From Saussurea involucrata (taxonomy: Eukaryota > Streptophyta > Magnoliopsida > Asterales > Asteraceae), in contig CM066321.1 in NCBI GenBank assembly GCA_033807775.1, positions 43,314,850 to 43,378,849 on the forward strand: DNA of 64,000 bases, written 5' to 3'. The position numbers and the translations under genes were made by a program. This document shows, piece by piece, positions 10,081 through 20,488 of the stretch. The notes under the pieces were generated by a model. It had not been told where the DNA came from. It searched no databases and saw nothing but the letters and a program-made list of their open reading frames with translations. The stretch's first letter is position 1. Each line of letters starts with the position of its first letter.

Positions 10081-10920
10081 TGTTAATGCCAAAAATCGCA
10101 CCAAAGTACAACTTAAGGTCGATGTGGACTTTAACAACTAAAGAAAGGAATCATTCGACAAAAGCGTGCGTTTAAGATAGAAATATAAATGAGACAGAGA
10201 TTTTGGTGACGCGGGAAAAACCTCAACGAGGAAAAAACCCGCGGACGACAGTGGAAGTCGTCGCTGCACTATGGTCGCCAATCAGGGGCGATGTCCTTTT
10301 GTTTCTGATGTCGATCGTACAGAGATTACAATACAAATGAAGGAAATACTTCAAAAATGTAAAGTAACAAGTGTTTTCTAATATAAAACAATGTGCGTCA
10401 TGTGTGATTGTCCTGCGTCGAGAGCGATTCTTCTACGAGCGATTTCTGTGCTTCAAGTGTTCTTCGGAGTTCGAGTGCTTGTGTTTGTATTCTATGTTGT
10501 ATCTGTGTTCCGACCTCTGAAATGATGATTCCCCTTGATATTTATAGTCTTCGGGCACTTTAATTGAATCATTAAGGACTTTGATAACTGCCGTAACGGT
10601 CGCTGTCTTTAATGCGGGATTAGATGTTCTTAACTGACTTCGTCGGTTATAGCCGTTGTCCATTAATGGTGCTTACTCCTACATTAAACACTGAACAAAC
10701 ATAACAGTCGTATAGCGCGTTAGTGAGAGGTCGCATGGTTTTATGCGACGGTCATGTGAACTAGGCGACGTCGAGGTCGAGTGTCTTTAGGTAAGAGATT
10801 TTCGATTTTATCTTTAATCATGAGAGAAAGTATTATGATTTTACCTTCGTTATGGAAAAAGGGAATAGTTGTTTTCCTTACCTTGGTCGTGGTCGAGACT
10901 GGGGAAATTTTGCCCAAACA
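10081..10920 (-). repeat. Tat-C 3' LTR
   Basis: 840 bp, plus strand TGTTAATGCC...GCCCAAACA. The element TATA box lies on the minus strand in ACTATAAATATC (about 10538-10549). Confidence 0.92.
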
Positions 10921-10936
10921 GTTTGCCCCCAAAATT
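10921..10936 (-). promoter_or_regulatory. Tat-C polypurine tract
   Basis: Minus strand AATTTTGGGGGCAAAC directly next to the 3' LTR. Confidence 0.85.
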
Positions 10937-11210
10937 TGAAAGTAGGATGGCAAATTGGAATTTTAAATTTTGTCAATCGGACGCATAGAGTTGTGACACA
11001 TGTTGAAAAGATACCTCGGTTGTCTTGGGACTGGATCGATCCGATTTTAACTTGAACGAGAAGTTGAAAAGGAAACGGGATCATGACGTCATACTGACGC
11101 ACGATGGTGCTTATCAGCTGTCGCTGCCAGGTGTCGATGATCCGTGTGGTCATTCGAAAAGACTGGGACGCGTGTCGGTCATCAAGAGACTCGTCCTGAC
11201 GTGATTTCTC

Positions 11211-11222
11211 GCATAAATAGAG
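11211..11222 (+). promoter_or_regulatory. TATA-like box of the Tat-C antisense gene
   Basis: CGCATAAATAGAGA, in the same position as the TATA-like boxes of the Tat-A and Tat-D antisense genes, although exons 1 and 2 are lost in this copy. Confidence 0.55.
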
Positions 11223-11325
11223 ATCAGAATGGACCATTTTCTTTTGTGGCCTTCGAAAAGTTTCTAAAACGAGATTTCTTGTTGTTCTTTGCTCAATATT
11301 TTCCAAAATTTCTAGGATTTCTAAC

Positions 11326-12657
11326 TTGCTTTCGAGCGTCTATATAAGGTATAGTTTTTCAATTTTTCTCAAGTCTCCAAAGGTTGATGACCTATTGAGA
11401 GTTATTATGTATGAGTCGGTGAAGGCATTGATTGCGATAGACGCGACATTCGTGGATCCTGCGCAACTGGCGATGATGTCCTATGTAGCCACGTCAACCA
11501 TTTCATCAGCCGACAAGGGCAAGGGTGAAAAGATGGGAGAGGGTGAGGAGGACATTATGACGATCAACTCTATGTTGCCATCGGTCTTCCTGATTGACTA
11601 TGTCCTTCACGGGACGGAGTCACTTCCGCATCTGGGGAAATATCAGCTCCTATCTTTCGAGGACCGTTTTCGAGGGGTGACGATTCGTCGAAAGTCGCCA
11701 TGCCTAAGGAGGCGAGGGCGTCATCCACCCATTATGGCACAATGGACGCGACACCGGTAAGTTCGGCGCCTCCAGAGACAGTGACGAAACCAGTGTCCAA
11801 AGTGTTGACCCTAACGTCTGCCGACAAGGGCGGGGGGTTATCGGCCGAAGTCACAACGGTTAACTTTACGTTGCCGTCTGACTTTATGGCGGATGGTGTC
11901 CTAGACGGGACGACGTTGTTTCCTCATTTGGGGAAATATTTACTCCCGTCTTTCAGGGAGCGTTTTCAAAGTGTTCCGGCCAGAGAGACGGGATCTCAGG
12001 TTGCCGGTCTGGCGTTCACAGTGAGTGTCAATCTTTCATGACTTGTTTATTTTGCAATTTTTGTCGAATATTTTCTAATGAACTTCATACATTTTATAGA
12101 CATTCCAGTCTTCCCTGGCGTTATACGCCGAGATGTCGAGAGTCGAAGATCTGGTGACGTCTGCTCTTGAAAGAGAAGATGCGGCGCTAGAAAGGGAGAG
12201 GTCCACTCTAGAACGCGAAGATGTCTTGAACGAGCTGGAGTCTCTTGACCATGCAAGGGATGACATGAACTCACGTTTAAAGGAGTCCCTATCTGTGATG
12301 CACAATCAAAGGGAGAAGCTAGAGGGGATGAAGGAATCCCTGGTCATGAGAGGGAAAGAGTTTGAGGACTCCAAATCCAAAGCCGTGGATTTAGAGAAGG
12401 AGTTAGAGGAGTTGAGGGATGAGAATAAATCCCTCTTTTCCTTCGCTCGACTCACTGCTCGAGCGGCTATCATGCGAAGTCACTTGCTAGACAAGAATCA
12501 TGTGGCCTCAGCGTCGGACGAGTTGGCTCTATTCTTCAAGGAGGTCGGGATCGAGAGAGACCTCGACTCGGACGATGAGAAGGAGGTCGAGGAGGAGGAG
12601 GGTCTCCAGGGCGATGTGTCGGGCAAGGATGCGACCGATGTTCCTCCCCAACCTTAG
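11326..12657 (+). pseudogene. Tat-C antisense gene, rearranged (exon 3 doubled)
   Basis: Opposite in strand to gag-pro. Exons 1 and 2, with the gypsy-transposon-like domain, are missing. The exon-3 unit is present twice in a row: a diverged first copy at about 11385-11680 (SADKGKG, PHLGKYQLLSFEDRF) that resembles Tat-B, and a second at 11680-12020 (SADKGGG, TVNFTLPSDFM, LFPHLGKYLLPSFRERF) that resembles Tat-A. The second ends at a gtgagt donor (12021). Exon 4 starts after a tag acceptor at 12100 and encodes 185 residues of coiled coil with the block FARLTARAAIMR and an acidic tail, ending at 12657. The two exon-3 units are in different frames. The join looks like recombination between two subfamilies. 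Exon 4 itself is open. Confidence 0.75.
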
Positions 12658-13538
12658 AAAAAATACCTTTGTTTACTTTTGTTTTTCTGTTATTCGACCG
12701 TTGGTGGTCGAGTCATCTGGATGTAAATGACAGTTTATTCGCTGAATGAAACGTGGGCTTCTTTTGAATTCATACTTTGTATATTTCATGAATAAATACA
12801 ATGTCAATTGTAAGATTCACCAAGTAAAGAATAACCAAGAAATCACGCGACATAAGCATTATTGCAACACAATAACTGGAACGTAAGCCATAAGACTTTT
12901 AAATCGTGTATATAAACATAAGCACACGCGACTAGAGCATACATTCAGAGTATGAAATTTTTCTAAGTCTAGAAACTTAGATCATGAGATCGCTAGACTT
13001 TGCGATTGTACGACTAAGTCGTGCGATGAACTTGAATCGTGTGTCCCTATAGAAGGATGATCAAGTCATAGACCTGATCGTTTTTGTCGTGCAACCTTGC
13101 GAAACTAGAGCCATAAGATTAATGTCGCGCGATTCTGCGGAAAAACGATGTTAGAGGTTGGTCGTTGGCTAACCAACGACCCTCCGATGCTTAAGTCAGT
13201 AACCGTTCGCGATGAGAAATCGTATGAAGGGAGAGAAAAGAAAATAGGGAACGTACCTTCTCAGATTTTCCCTTCTTTTTTTTTGAATTTGAATGGGGTA
13301 TTTCCCCCCCCCCGTCATTTATTATCCTATTCCTTTCAGGAGAAAATAGGTTTTAAATGACGAATCGACACATAGATCTTGGGAAATATCATCTATGTCT
13401 GTGTCGACCGTGTTTTCACGCGACAGGGCAAGATAGTCATTTTATTCCTGTAAGAAAGGCATGAGTTTATCTTTAAGGTTAGAAATAGAAGGACGAACCT
13501 ATCGAGACCTTACGGTCGGGTCGTGACTGCTAGACGAC
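12658..13538. other. Tat-C spacer
   Basis: Noncoding sequence between the converging antisense gene and gag-pro. It matches the other Tat spacers, contains many TCGTGCGA-type motifs and the conserved hairpin at 13160-13181 (GGTCGTTGG, CTAA loop, CCAACGACC), and a run of ten C at about 13306-13315. Confidence 0.7.
13160..13181. other. Conserved 9-bp-stem hairpin (Tat-C copy)
   Basis: Perfect stem GGTCGTTGG/CCAACGACC with loop CTAA. Confidence 0.8.
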
Positions 13539-15841
13539 TTACTTTCGCGGCTTTAGAGTGGTCTTATAGCAGTCACGGGCGACTTTTGGCTCACTTTTGA
13601 TTTATTGGACTCCCCACGGCATAGGGAACTTCAGGGTCTGATGATACGTCGAGGGAACGACTTTCATTTCATGGATCCATGGTCGACCTAGAATGATGTT
13701 ATAGGCTGACACGCAATCGATGACGCTGAACTTGGTCTGCTTGTTGATCCCTCCTGCGTAGACTGGCAAGATGATATCTCCATAGGTGCTCGTCACTTCT
13801 CCATTGAAACCGACCAAAGTTGTCGAACGTCGGGTGATTTCCGAGCGATCGATCCCCATGGCCTTGATGGTGTCAAGGAAAATGACGTTTGCTGAGCTGC
13901 CCCCATCGATCAAGACTCGTCGGGTTAAACAATTACCAATCGTAAGTTGAATGATCAACCCGTCATGGTGCTTCTGATATGACTCACCGAGGTCGTCTTG
14001 ATCGAACACAATCTTCATAGCTTCCAACTCCAGATCTCCTTTTGGCCTCGATGAACGCGGAATAGGCCGATCGTCGGGTGCTTGACTGGCGTGACGCTTG
14101 GCTGCGGAATATGTCAGACCACACACGTCCGAACCACCAGTGATGCAGTTGACGACCTTTGCATGCTCGGGGGTTGACGGTCGATGGTCGCTAGTTGAAG
14201 TAACAACGTCATCGATGATATTTTTGAGATTGCCCTTCGGGACATGATATGCTAGCTCCTTTTTGAGGGCTATACAATCATCTGTCGCATGACCATGGTC
14301 GACATGAAAGTCGCACCACTTAGATTTATCTTTCTTAGCGTCGTCCTGATCGGACTTCTTGGGCCACCGGATGGTGGCCTGGGCGGTCTTCAGATTTTCG
14401 ACCAAATCCTTAGTGGACCCTTTGAACCCGTAAGAGGATATCTTGGGGTACTGAGGAAATTTGGTCGCGGTCTTGGCCTCTGCTTTTGTCTTGAATCGGA
14501 CGTTCAAAATCTGGCACACGGGCTCTATTTTGGAAATTGCTTTCGTCTTGGATCTGGCTTCTTTACACCTAACGACCTCTTATCGTTGGTATGCTTGTGA
14601 CGAAAGGCAGCGTCGTCCTCTACCCTCATATATTCTAGGGTTCGAGCTTGGACGTCTTCGAAATTCTCCAGAGGATACTTGGTCAAATCAGTATACAACC
14701 CCGAACTGTCATCCAGACCACGCTTATAAGCTTCGATTGCGGTCTTGACGTCGCAATTGCGAATACTGATCATCTCCTAATTGAATCTATTGAAATAACT
14801 TCGAATAGACTCATTGGTCTTCTACACGACATAATACAGGTCACTGGTCTGCGTCTCCATCTTGCGACTGCCGGCGAACTGCTGAGAGAATTGGTTGACC
14901 AATTCAGCGAACGACCCGATGGACTTGGGTTTGAGATTGATCAACCATTGGAGAGCAGGACTAGTGAGAGTCGCACCAAAGCTCTTGCACATACAAACCT
15001 CCTGATACATGTGTGGGATCGAGATCGACCACATGAGCTGCTTGTATTGCGCGACGTGTTCTGTTGGATCAGTCACTCCCGAATACTTGGGCGTGAAGGC
15101 AGGGACGTTGTACTTCTTCGGGACCTCGACGGTCGCGATCTCATCGATGAAGGGCGACGCCTGAAACCCTGATCGAGGCTCGACATCGACGGGCACGGCT
15201 GCCCCAGGTAGCTTGGCGAGCAAACATAGGACGCGCTCGTTCTGATCTTCTAACATTTTCAATCGTTGGGCGACGAGGTCATTAGGATCGAGATTCGCCC
15301 ATGTTTGTGGATTGACTCCTGAACTGGTGCCATTGCCATGCGACGATCCATTGGCGTCCCCGTTGAAAAGAACGAAATATGGTTGCGGCCCATTCTGAAA
15401 CGGCTGCGACCCATTCTGAAACGGCTGCGATCCATTCGTAAACGGCTGCGATCCATTCTGAAATGGTTGCGATCCATTCTGCATGGGTGGTGGTCTTATA
15501 TGCTGAGGAGGAACCGTCCCGAACTGGGGCTTTGGGTTGAACGGTCCCGGCTGCTGGTTCTGCATGAACGGACCTGGATGCTGATTCTGAGCGAACGGAC
15601 CTGGTCCTGGAACTGGATTATGCGTGAATGGCCTAGGACCAGTCTGACCGAATGATCCTTGGCCTGGATTCTGAACGAATGGCCTAGGACCATTTTGTGG
15701 TCCAGAGGAATTCCTTAACCGTGCGATCTCCTCAGCTGCTCTGCAACTCTGTTCTGCCATGGCGTTGATTTGATTTAGAGTGACTTCAAGCTCCTGATAC
15801 ATCTGGGGAATGACATGCTGCTGATTTCCAGGGTCTGCCAT
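13539..15841 (-). pseudogene. Tat-C gag-protease
   Basis: Starts at ATG 15841 (MADPGNQQHVIP). Residues about 45-140 are Pro/Gln/Asn-rich with tandem NGSQPF units. The gag domain (EHVAQYKQLMWSISIPHMYQ, ALQWLINLKPKSI, SDLYYVV) follows, then a zinc-binding block CDFHVDHGHATDDC, then protease with core VLIDGGSSANV and the block YNIILGRPWIHEMK. Damage: a TAG after YYVV (about 14820), a TAA after NRFN (about 14775), a frameshift between 14540 and 14515, and a TAA after WGVQ (13602). The ancestral TAA after KPRK is at 13541-13539, the same place as in Tat-A and Tat-D. Roles by family: capsid, RNA binding and polyprotein processing. No RT is encoded in this element. Confidence 0.9.
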
Positions 15842-15920
15842 TTTTCTGAAACAGAGAACAAAGGAAACTCCAAGAAACCGTTAGTAAGACGCACGTTCGT
15901 CGAAGATTTTCTCTAGATGA

Positions 15921-15939
15921 GGTCCCACGGATGGCGCCA
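15921..15939 (-). promoter_or_regulatory. Tat-C primer-binding site
   Basis: Minus strand TGGCGCCATCCGTGGGACC, three bases from the 5' LTR. The TGGCGCC start is common in plant Tat-lineage elements; I have not assigned the exact tRNA. Confidence 0.85.
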
Positions 15940-15942
15940 AAC

Positions 15943-16785
15943 TGTTAATGCCAAAATTCGTACCAAAGTACAACTTAAGGTCGATGTGGACTTTAACAAC
16001 TAAAGAAAGGAATCGTTCGACAAAAGCGTGCGTTTAAGACAGAAATATAAATGAGACAGAGATTTTGGTGACGCGGGAAAAACCTCAACGAGGAAAAAAC
16101 CCGCGGACGACAGTGGAAGTCGTCGCTGCACTATGGTCGCCAATCAGGGGCGATGTCTTTGTGTTTCTGATGTCGATCGTACAGAGATTACAATACAAAT
16201 GAAAGAAAGACTTCGAAAATGTAAAGTAACAAGTGTTTTCTAATATAAAACAGTGTGCAGCGTGTGTGATTGTCGTGCGTCGAGAGCGATTCTTCTACGA
16301 GGGATTTCTGTGCTTCAAGTGTTCTTCGGAGTTCGAGTGCTTGTGTTTGTATTCTATGTTTTATCTGTGTTCCGTCCTCTGAAATGATGATTCCCCTTGA
16401 TATTTATAGTCTTTAGGCACTTTAATTGAATCATTAAGGACTTTGATAACAGCCGTAACCGTCGCTGTCTTTAATGCGGGATTAGATGTTCTTAACTAAC
16501 TTCGTCAGTTATAGCCGTTGTCCATTAATGGTGTTGACTCCTGCATTAAACACTGAACAAACATAACAGTCGTATAGCGCGTTAGTCGGTCGAGGTCGCA
16601 TGGTTTTATGCGACGGTCGTGTGAACTAGGCGACGTTGAGGTCGAGTGTCGTGAGGTAAGAGATTTTCGATTTTATCTTTAATCATGAGAGAAAGTACTA
16701 TGATTTTATCTTCGTTATGGAAAAAGGGAATAGGTGTTTTCCTTACCTTGGTCGTGCTCGAGACTGGTGATGTTTTGCCCAAACA
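15943..16785 (-). repeat. Tat-C 5' LTR
   Basis: 843 bp with TG...CA ends, followed at 16786 by the TTTAT target duplication. Similar to the 3' LTR at 10081-10920 with scattered differences. Confidence 0.92.
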
Positions 16786-16790
16786 TTTAT

Positions 16791-17159
16791 AGTCTTCGGA
16801 CGCTTTAATTGGCTCATTAAATACTTCGATAACTGTCGTAACGGACGTCGTCTTTAGTGCTGTTTAATGACCTTCATCAGTTATAGCCATTTGTCCATTA
16901 ATGATGTTGACTCCTGCATTAAACACTTAACAAACGTAACAGTTTATGTCATGCGTTAGTTGGTCGAGGTCGCATGGTTCTATGCGACGGTCGGGTGAGT
17001 TAGGCAACATCGAGGTCGAGTGTTGTGAGGTGAAAAGACTTTCAATTTTATCTTTAATCAAGAGTTTAAAGTACTATGATTTTACCTTCATTGTGGAAAA
17101 GGGAATAAGTGTTTCTTTACCTTGGTCGTGGTCGAGACTGGTGAATTTTTGCCCAAACA
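16791..17159 (-). repeat. Tat-A 3' LTR, right segment
   Basis: Continues the Tat-A LTR after the Tat-C insertion, ends GCCCAAACA, and is followed by the polypurine tract (minus strand TTTTGGGGGCAAAC) at 17160-17173. Confidence 0.9.
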
Positions 17160-17378
17160 GTTTGCCCCCAAAATTTGAAAGTAGGATGGCAAATTCGAAT
17201 TTTAACTTTTGTCAGTCGGACGCATAGAATTTTGACACGTGTCGAAAGTTACCTTGGTTGTCTTGGAACTGGATCGATCCGATTTTATCTGAACGAGAAG
17301 TAGAAAAGGAAACGGTAATTCGAAAAGAGGAGGGCAGGTGGCGATTATCAAAGGGAATCGACTTGACTCGATTTCCTG

Positions 17379-17388
17379 CATAAATAGA
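17379..17388 (+). promoter_or_regulatory. TATA-like box of the Tat-A antisense gene
   Basis: TGCATAAATAGAGAC, about 200 bases upstream of the ATG and on the strand opposite to the element. Conserved in position in Tat-C and Tat-D. Confidence 0.6.
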
Positions 17389-17581
17389 GACCTTGACGGA
17401 TCATTTCCTCGTTACGCCTTCGAAGAGTTTATTCAGAAAGAGATTCTGCCTTGATTTCTTTACCATTTTTCATCCAATCTTTCCTGAACCCGTGAGAATC
17501 TTCGGCTTGGTTAAGATTGTTCAAGGTCTAGAGCACTTATATAAGGTACGATTTCTGTCGATTCCTTTAAGTCTGTTAGAA

Positions 17582-19666
17582 ATGTCAAGAGATCCTGAAA
17601 GCACTATTCAAGAACAATCGGGCCTCGATGAGCTTAGAAACCTAGCAAAAATCCCTGTGTGGGTTGAATTGATCTGCCCAGGTCAGATTCGATCGAACGA
17701 ATGACCCGAGGGGTATATTGTTATATACGAATACCCCTTTAAGATAGGTTTCGAATGGCCCTACTCGCCACTCTCTAAGGCTTTTATGCTAGAATTCGAT
17801 TTAGCACCAGGTCAGCTAATGCCCCAATTCTGGCAAATCGTACAAGTGATCGAGCGTGTTACTAAGAAATGGGATACTCCTATGAATGTACGCGATCTCC
17901 TCTTGGCTTATCAAGCCAAGAAGGACGGGTGTCATCGTTGTAGCTTGTACTCTAAGCTTAAGGGTGATCGTACCTTGGTCTTAAAGACAGCTGTAAATGA
18001 TCGTAAATGGAAGACTCGATATGTTTTCGTGCGTAAGTCGACCCTTGATTCCGATAGTGATTGGATTAGGACCGGATGGAATACATCGGGTGAGCTTTAA
18101 AATTTCACTGTCGTATGTCGTGGTTTGTGATTCTTACCTTATTTTTAACTTGTTGTTTTTATATCGACAACCATCAAGTTCGAGGACGTGAAGCCTTATT
18201 CCAACTCTCAAGCAAGAATCGATGCCTTTCTGGAGTTCAGCGTCGCGGAACGTTCATTCATCGTGCGACACTTAGGGGACGATGACGAAGATTTGGTATT
18301 CTTAGGAGAGAATCGAGGGAAAAGACATGAGGAAGAAGAGGGGGAAGAAAAGGAGTCGAGAGAAGAAAGAGAGATGACTGGTAAGCATACCTTCCTTTAT
18401 AGATTACTTCGAATCTCTTTTATTTGTACTTTTCATAATATTTACTCTTCTGTGGTTTCTAGGGGAGTCTCAACCACGGATACCGAGTGTCTCTGCTAAA
18501 AGAGCAGCTGAGCTTGAGCTTGCTCGTAAGGGCAGGGAAAAGAGGCAGAGAGCCTTGTCCGCTGGTCCTGAAGTCCCAAGGAAGACGAGGACGACGATCC
18601 CGAGGGAACCGTCTTCGGGGGATAATGACTCGTCGAGAGTCATTTCACCTAAGAAGGCGAAGGTCGCATCGCCTAGGAAGACTTCTTCCAGTGCGATTGC
18701 TGCGACACCCATCAGTTCTGCGCCTCCGGCGGAAACACCGAAGTCCCCGTCAGCCGCGTCGAATCCTTTGTCGGCCGGCAAGGGCAAGGATCAGCCGACG
18801 GGAGGGGCTAAGGTCATGACGGTTAATTTTACATTGCCGTCGGACTTTATGGTTAGCGGTGTCCTAGACGGGACGAACCTATTTCCTCATCTGGGGAAAT
18901 ATCTGCTCCCCTCTTTCAGGGAGCGATTCGAGGGGTTTCCTGTCGAGGAGACGGGAACTCATGTCGCTGGGCTGGCATTCATGGTAAGTCTTTCTTTCAA
19001 GACTTGGTTTGTTTATCGTTTGTCGTTTGTTCGTTTTCGTTATTTACTAACGATGTTTGTTTTATAATTTTGTAGGCGTTCCAGGCTTCCCGGGCTTTGC
19101 GGGGCGAGACGACAAAGATAAAGAATCTAATGTCTGTTGCGCACGAGAGAGAGAATGCGGCGTTGGATAGGGCGAAGGTCGCCGCAGAGTGCGAAGAGGC
19201 TCTGTTAAAACTTCTCAATGACGCCCGGAAACATCTAGAGGTCGTCGGTCGTTCGAAGGATGATGTCAATCATCTCCTGACGACGTCCTTATCCCTGATT
19301 GCCGACCAGAGGGAAGAGATAGAAAAGATTAAGGAATCCTTGGATGTAGCTACAAAGGAAGCTGAGGATTCCAAGTCCAGGGTAGAGGGTCTGGAGAAAG
19401 AGGTGCAAGCTGCTAAGGACGAGGGTAAGTCCATTTTTGCCATAGCTCGCATGACTGCTAGGGCGGCGATTATGAGGCGACATCTGCGGGGGAAGGACCC
19501 TCTTGCTTCGACGTCGGAAGAGCTCGACATTTATTTGAAGGGCGTCGGGTCTGTGAGGGACCTCGATTCGGATGATGAGAAGGACGTCGAGGAGGAAGTG
19601 GTAGGCGAAGATCTTCAGGGCGAGGCCTCGGGCAAGGATGTGACTGATGCCTTTCCTCAAATTTAA
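17582..19666 (+). pseudogene. Tat-A antisense gene (Transposase_28-like domain plus coiled coil)
   Basis: The most complete copy of the antisense gene. Exons 17582-18089, 18171-18380, 18463-18983 and 19076-19666 join in phase to 610 codons. Exon 1 (residues about 40-170) has the blocks PEGYIVIYEYPF, IGFEWPYSPL, QLMPQFW and DGCHRC, which resemble the plant 'putative gypsy-type transposon' domain (PF04195, from memory). Exon 2 is acidic (EEEEGEEKESREE), exon 3 is low-complexity with TVNFTLPSDFM, and exon 4 is a coiled coil with RDLDSDDEKDVEEE near the end. Damage is slight: TGA at codon 41 (17702-17704; Cys in Tat-D) and the first intron acceptor is AA instead of AG. The introns survive in a retrotransposon because the gene lies on the strand complementary to the genomic RNA. 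Function unknown. Confidence 0.82.
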
Positions 19667-20488
19667 AAAATTCCTTACTTTTGTTTTTACCGATTGACCG
19701 TTGGTGGTCGAGTTCCTTTTAATGTAATCGACAGTTTATGAATGAAACTTAGACTTCTTGTCGAATTTGCGATTTTGTGAATAAATACAACATCAATTGT
19801 AAGATTCACTAAGTAAAGAATAACCAAGGAATCATGCGACTTAGGCATCATTGCTTCACAATAACTAGAACGCAAGTCATAAGACTTTTAAATCGTGTAT
19901 ATAAACATAAACATATGCGATTAAAGCATTCATTTAGGGTATGAAACTTAAAATGTAAAGTCGTTTAGACTTTCCTATCGTACGACTAAGTCGTGCGATG
20001 AGCTTGAATCGCGTGTTCCTGTGAAAGGATGATCAAGTCATAGACCTGATCGTCTATGTCGTGCGACCTTGCGAAAATAGAGTCGTATGATTATTGTCGT
20101 GCAATTCTGTGGAAAAACAATGTTAGAGGTTGGTCGTTGACTAACCAACGACCCTCCGATGCTTAAGTTAGTAGTCGTTCGTGATGAAAAATCGTATGGA
20201 AGAAGAAAAATGGAATTTTGAAAGTATACCCTTTCGGATGGGGTACTTGTCCCCCGTCATTTATCATCCTATTCTTTTCAGGAGAGAGTAGGTTTTAAAT
20301 GACGGATCGACACTGAGATCTCGGGGAACAACGTCTATGCCTATGTCGACCATGTTTTCGTGCGACAGGGCAAAAATAGTCGGCATATCCTGCAAGAGAG
20401 GATTAAGTTTTAAGATTACGGATAGAAGGACGAACCTGTCGAGACCCTACGGTCATGCTTAACCTTAGACATGCGACCGCCGGACAAC
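19667..20488. other. Tat-A spacer
   Basis: Noncoding, matches the spacers of the other Tat elements. It contains the hairpin at 20132-20153 (one arm base changed, GGTCGTTGA) and several TCGTGCGA-type motifs. Confidence 0.7.

Larger units (their letters stand above)
10081..16785 (-). mobile_element. Tat-C: gag-pro gypsy element nested in the Tat-A LTR
   Basis: 6705 bp, minus-oriented, with perfect TTTAT target duplications at 10076-10080 and 16786-16790. 3' LTR 10081-10920, polypurine tract, antisense gene remnant 11326-12657, spacer, gag-pro 15841-13539, primer-binding site, 5' LTR 15943-16785. Same plan as Tat-A and again no RT or integrase. Confidence 0.95.

Noticed and set aside
14289..15172. 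Open frames on the plus strand over the Tat-C gag-pro (also 61713-62414 over Tat-E gag)
   Set aside because: Mirror frames of gag. They have no recognisable domain, and gag-pro on the other strand accounts for the sequence.
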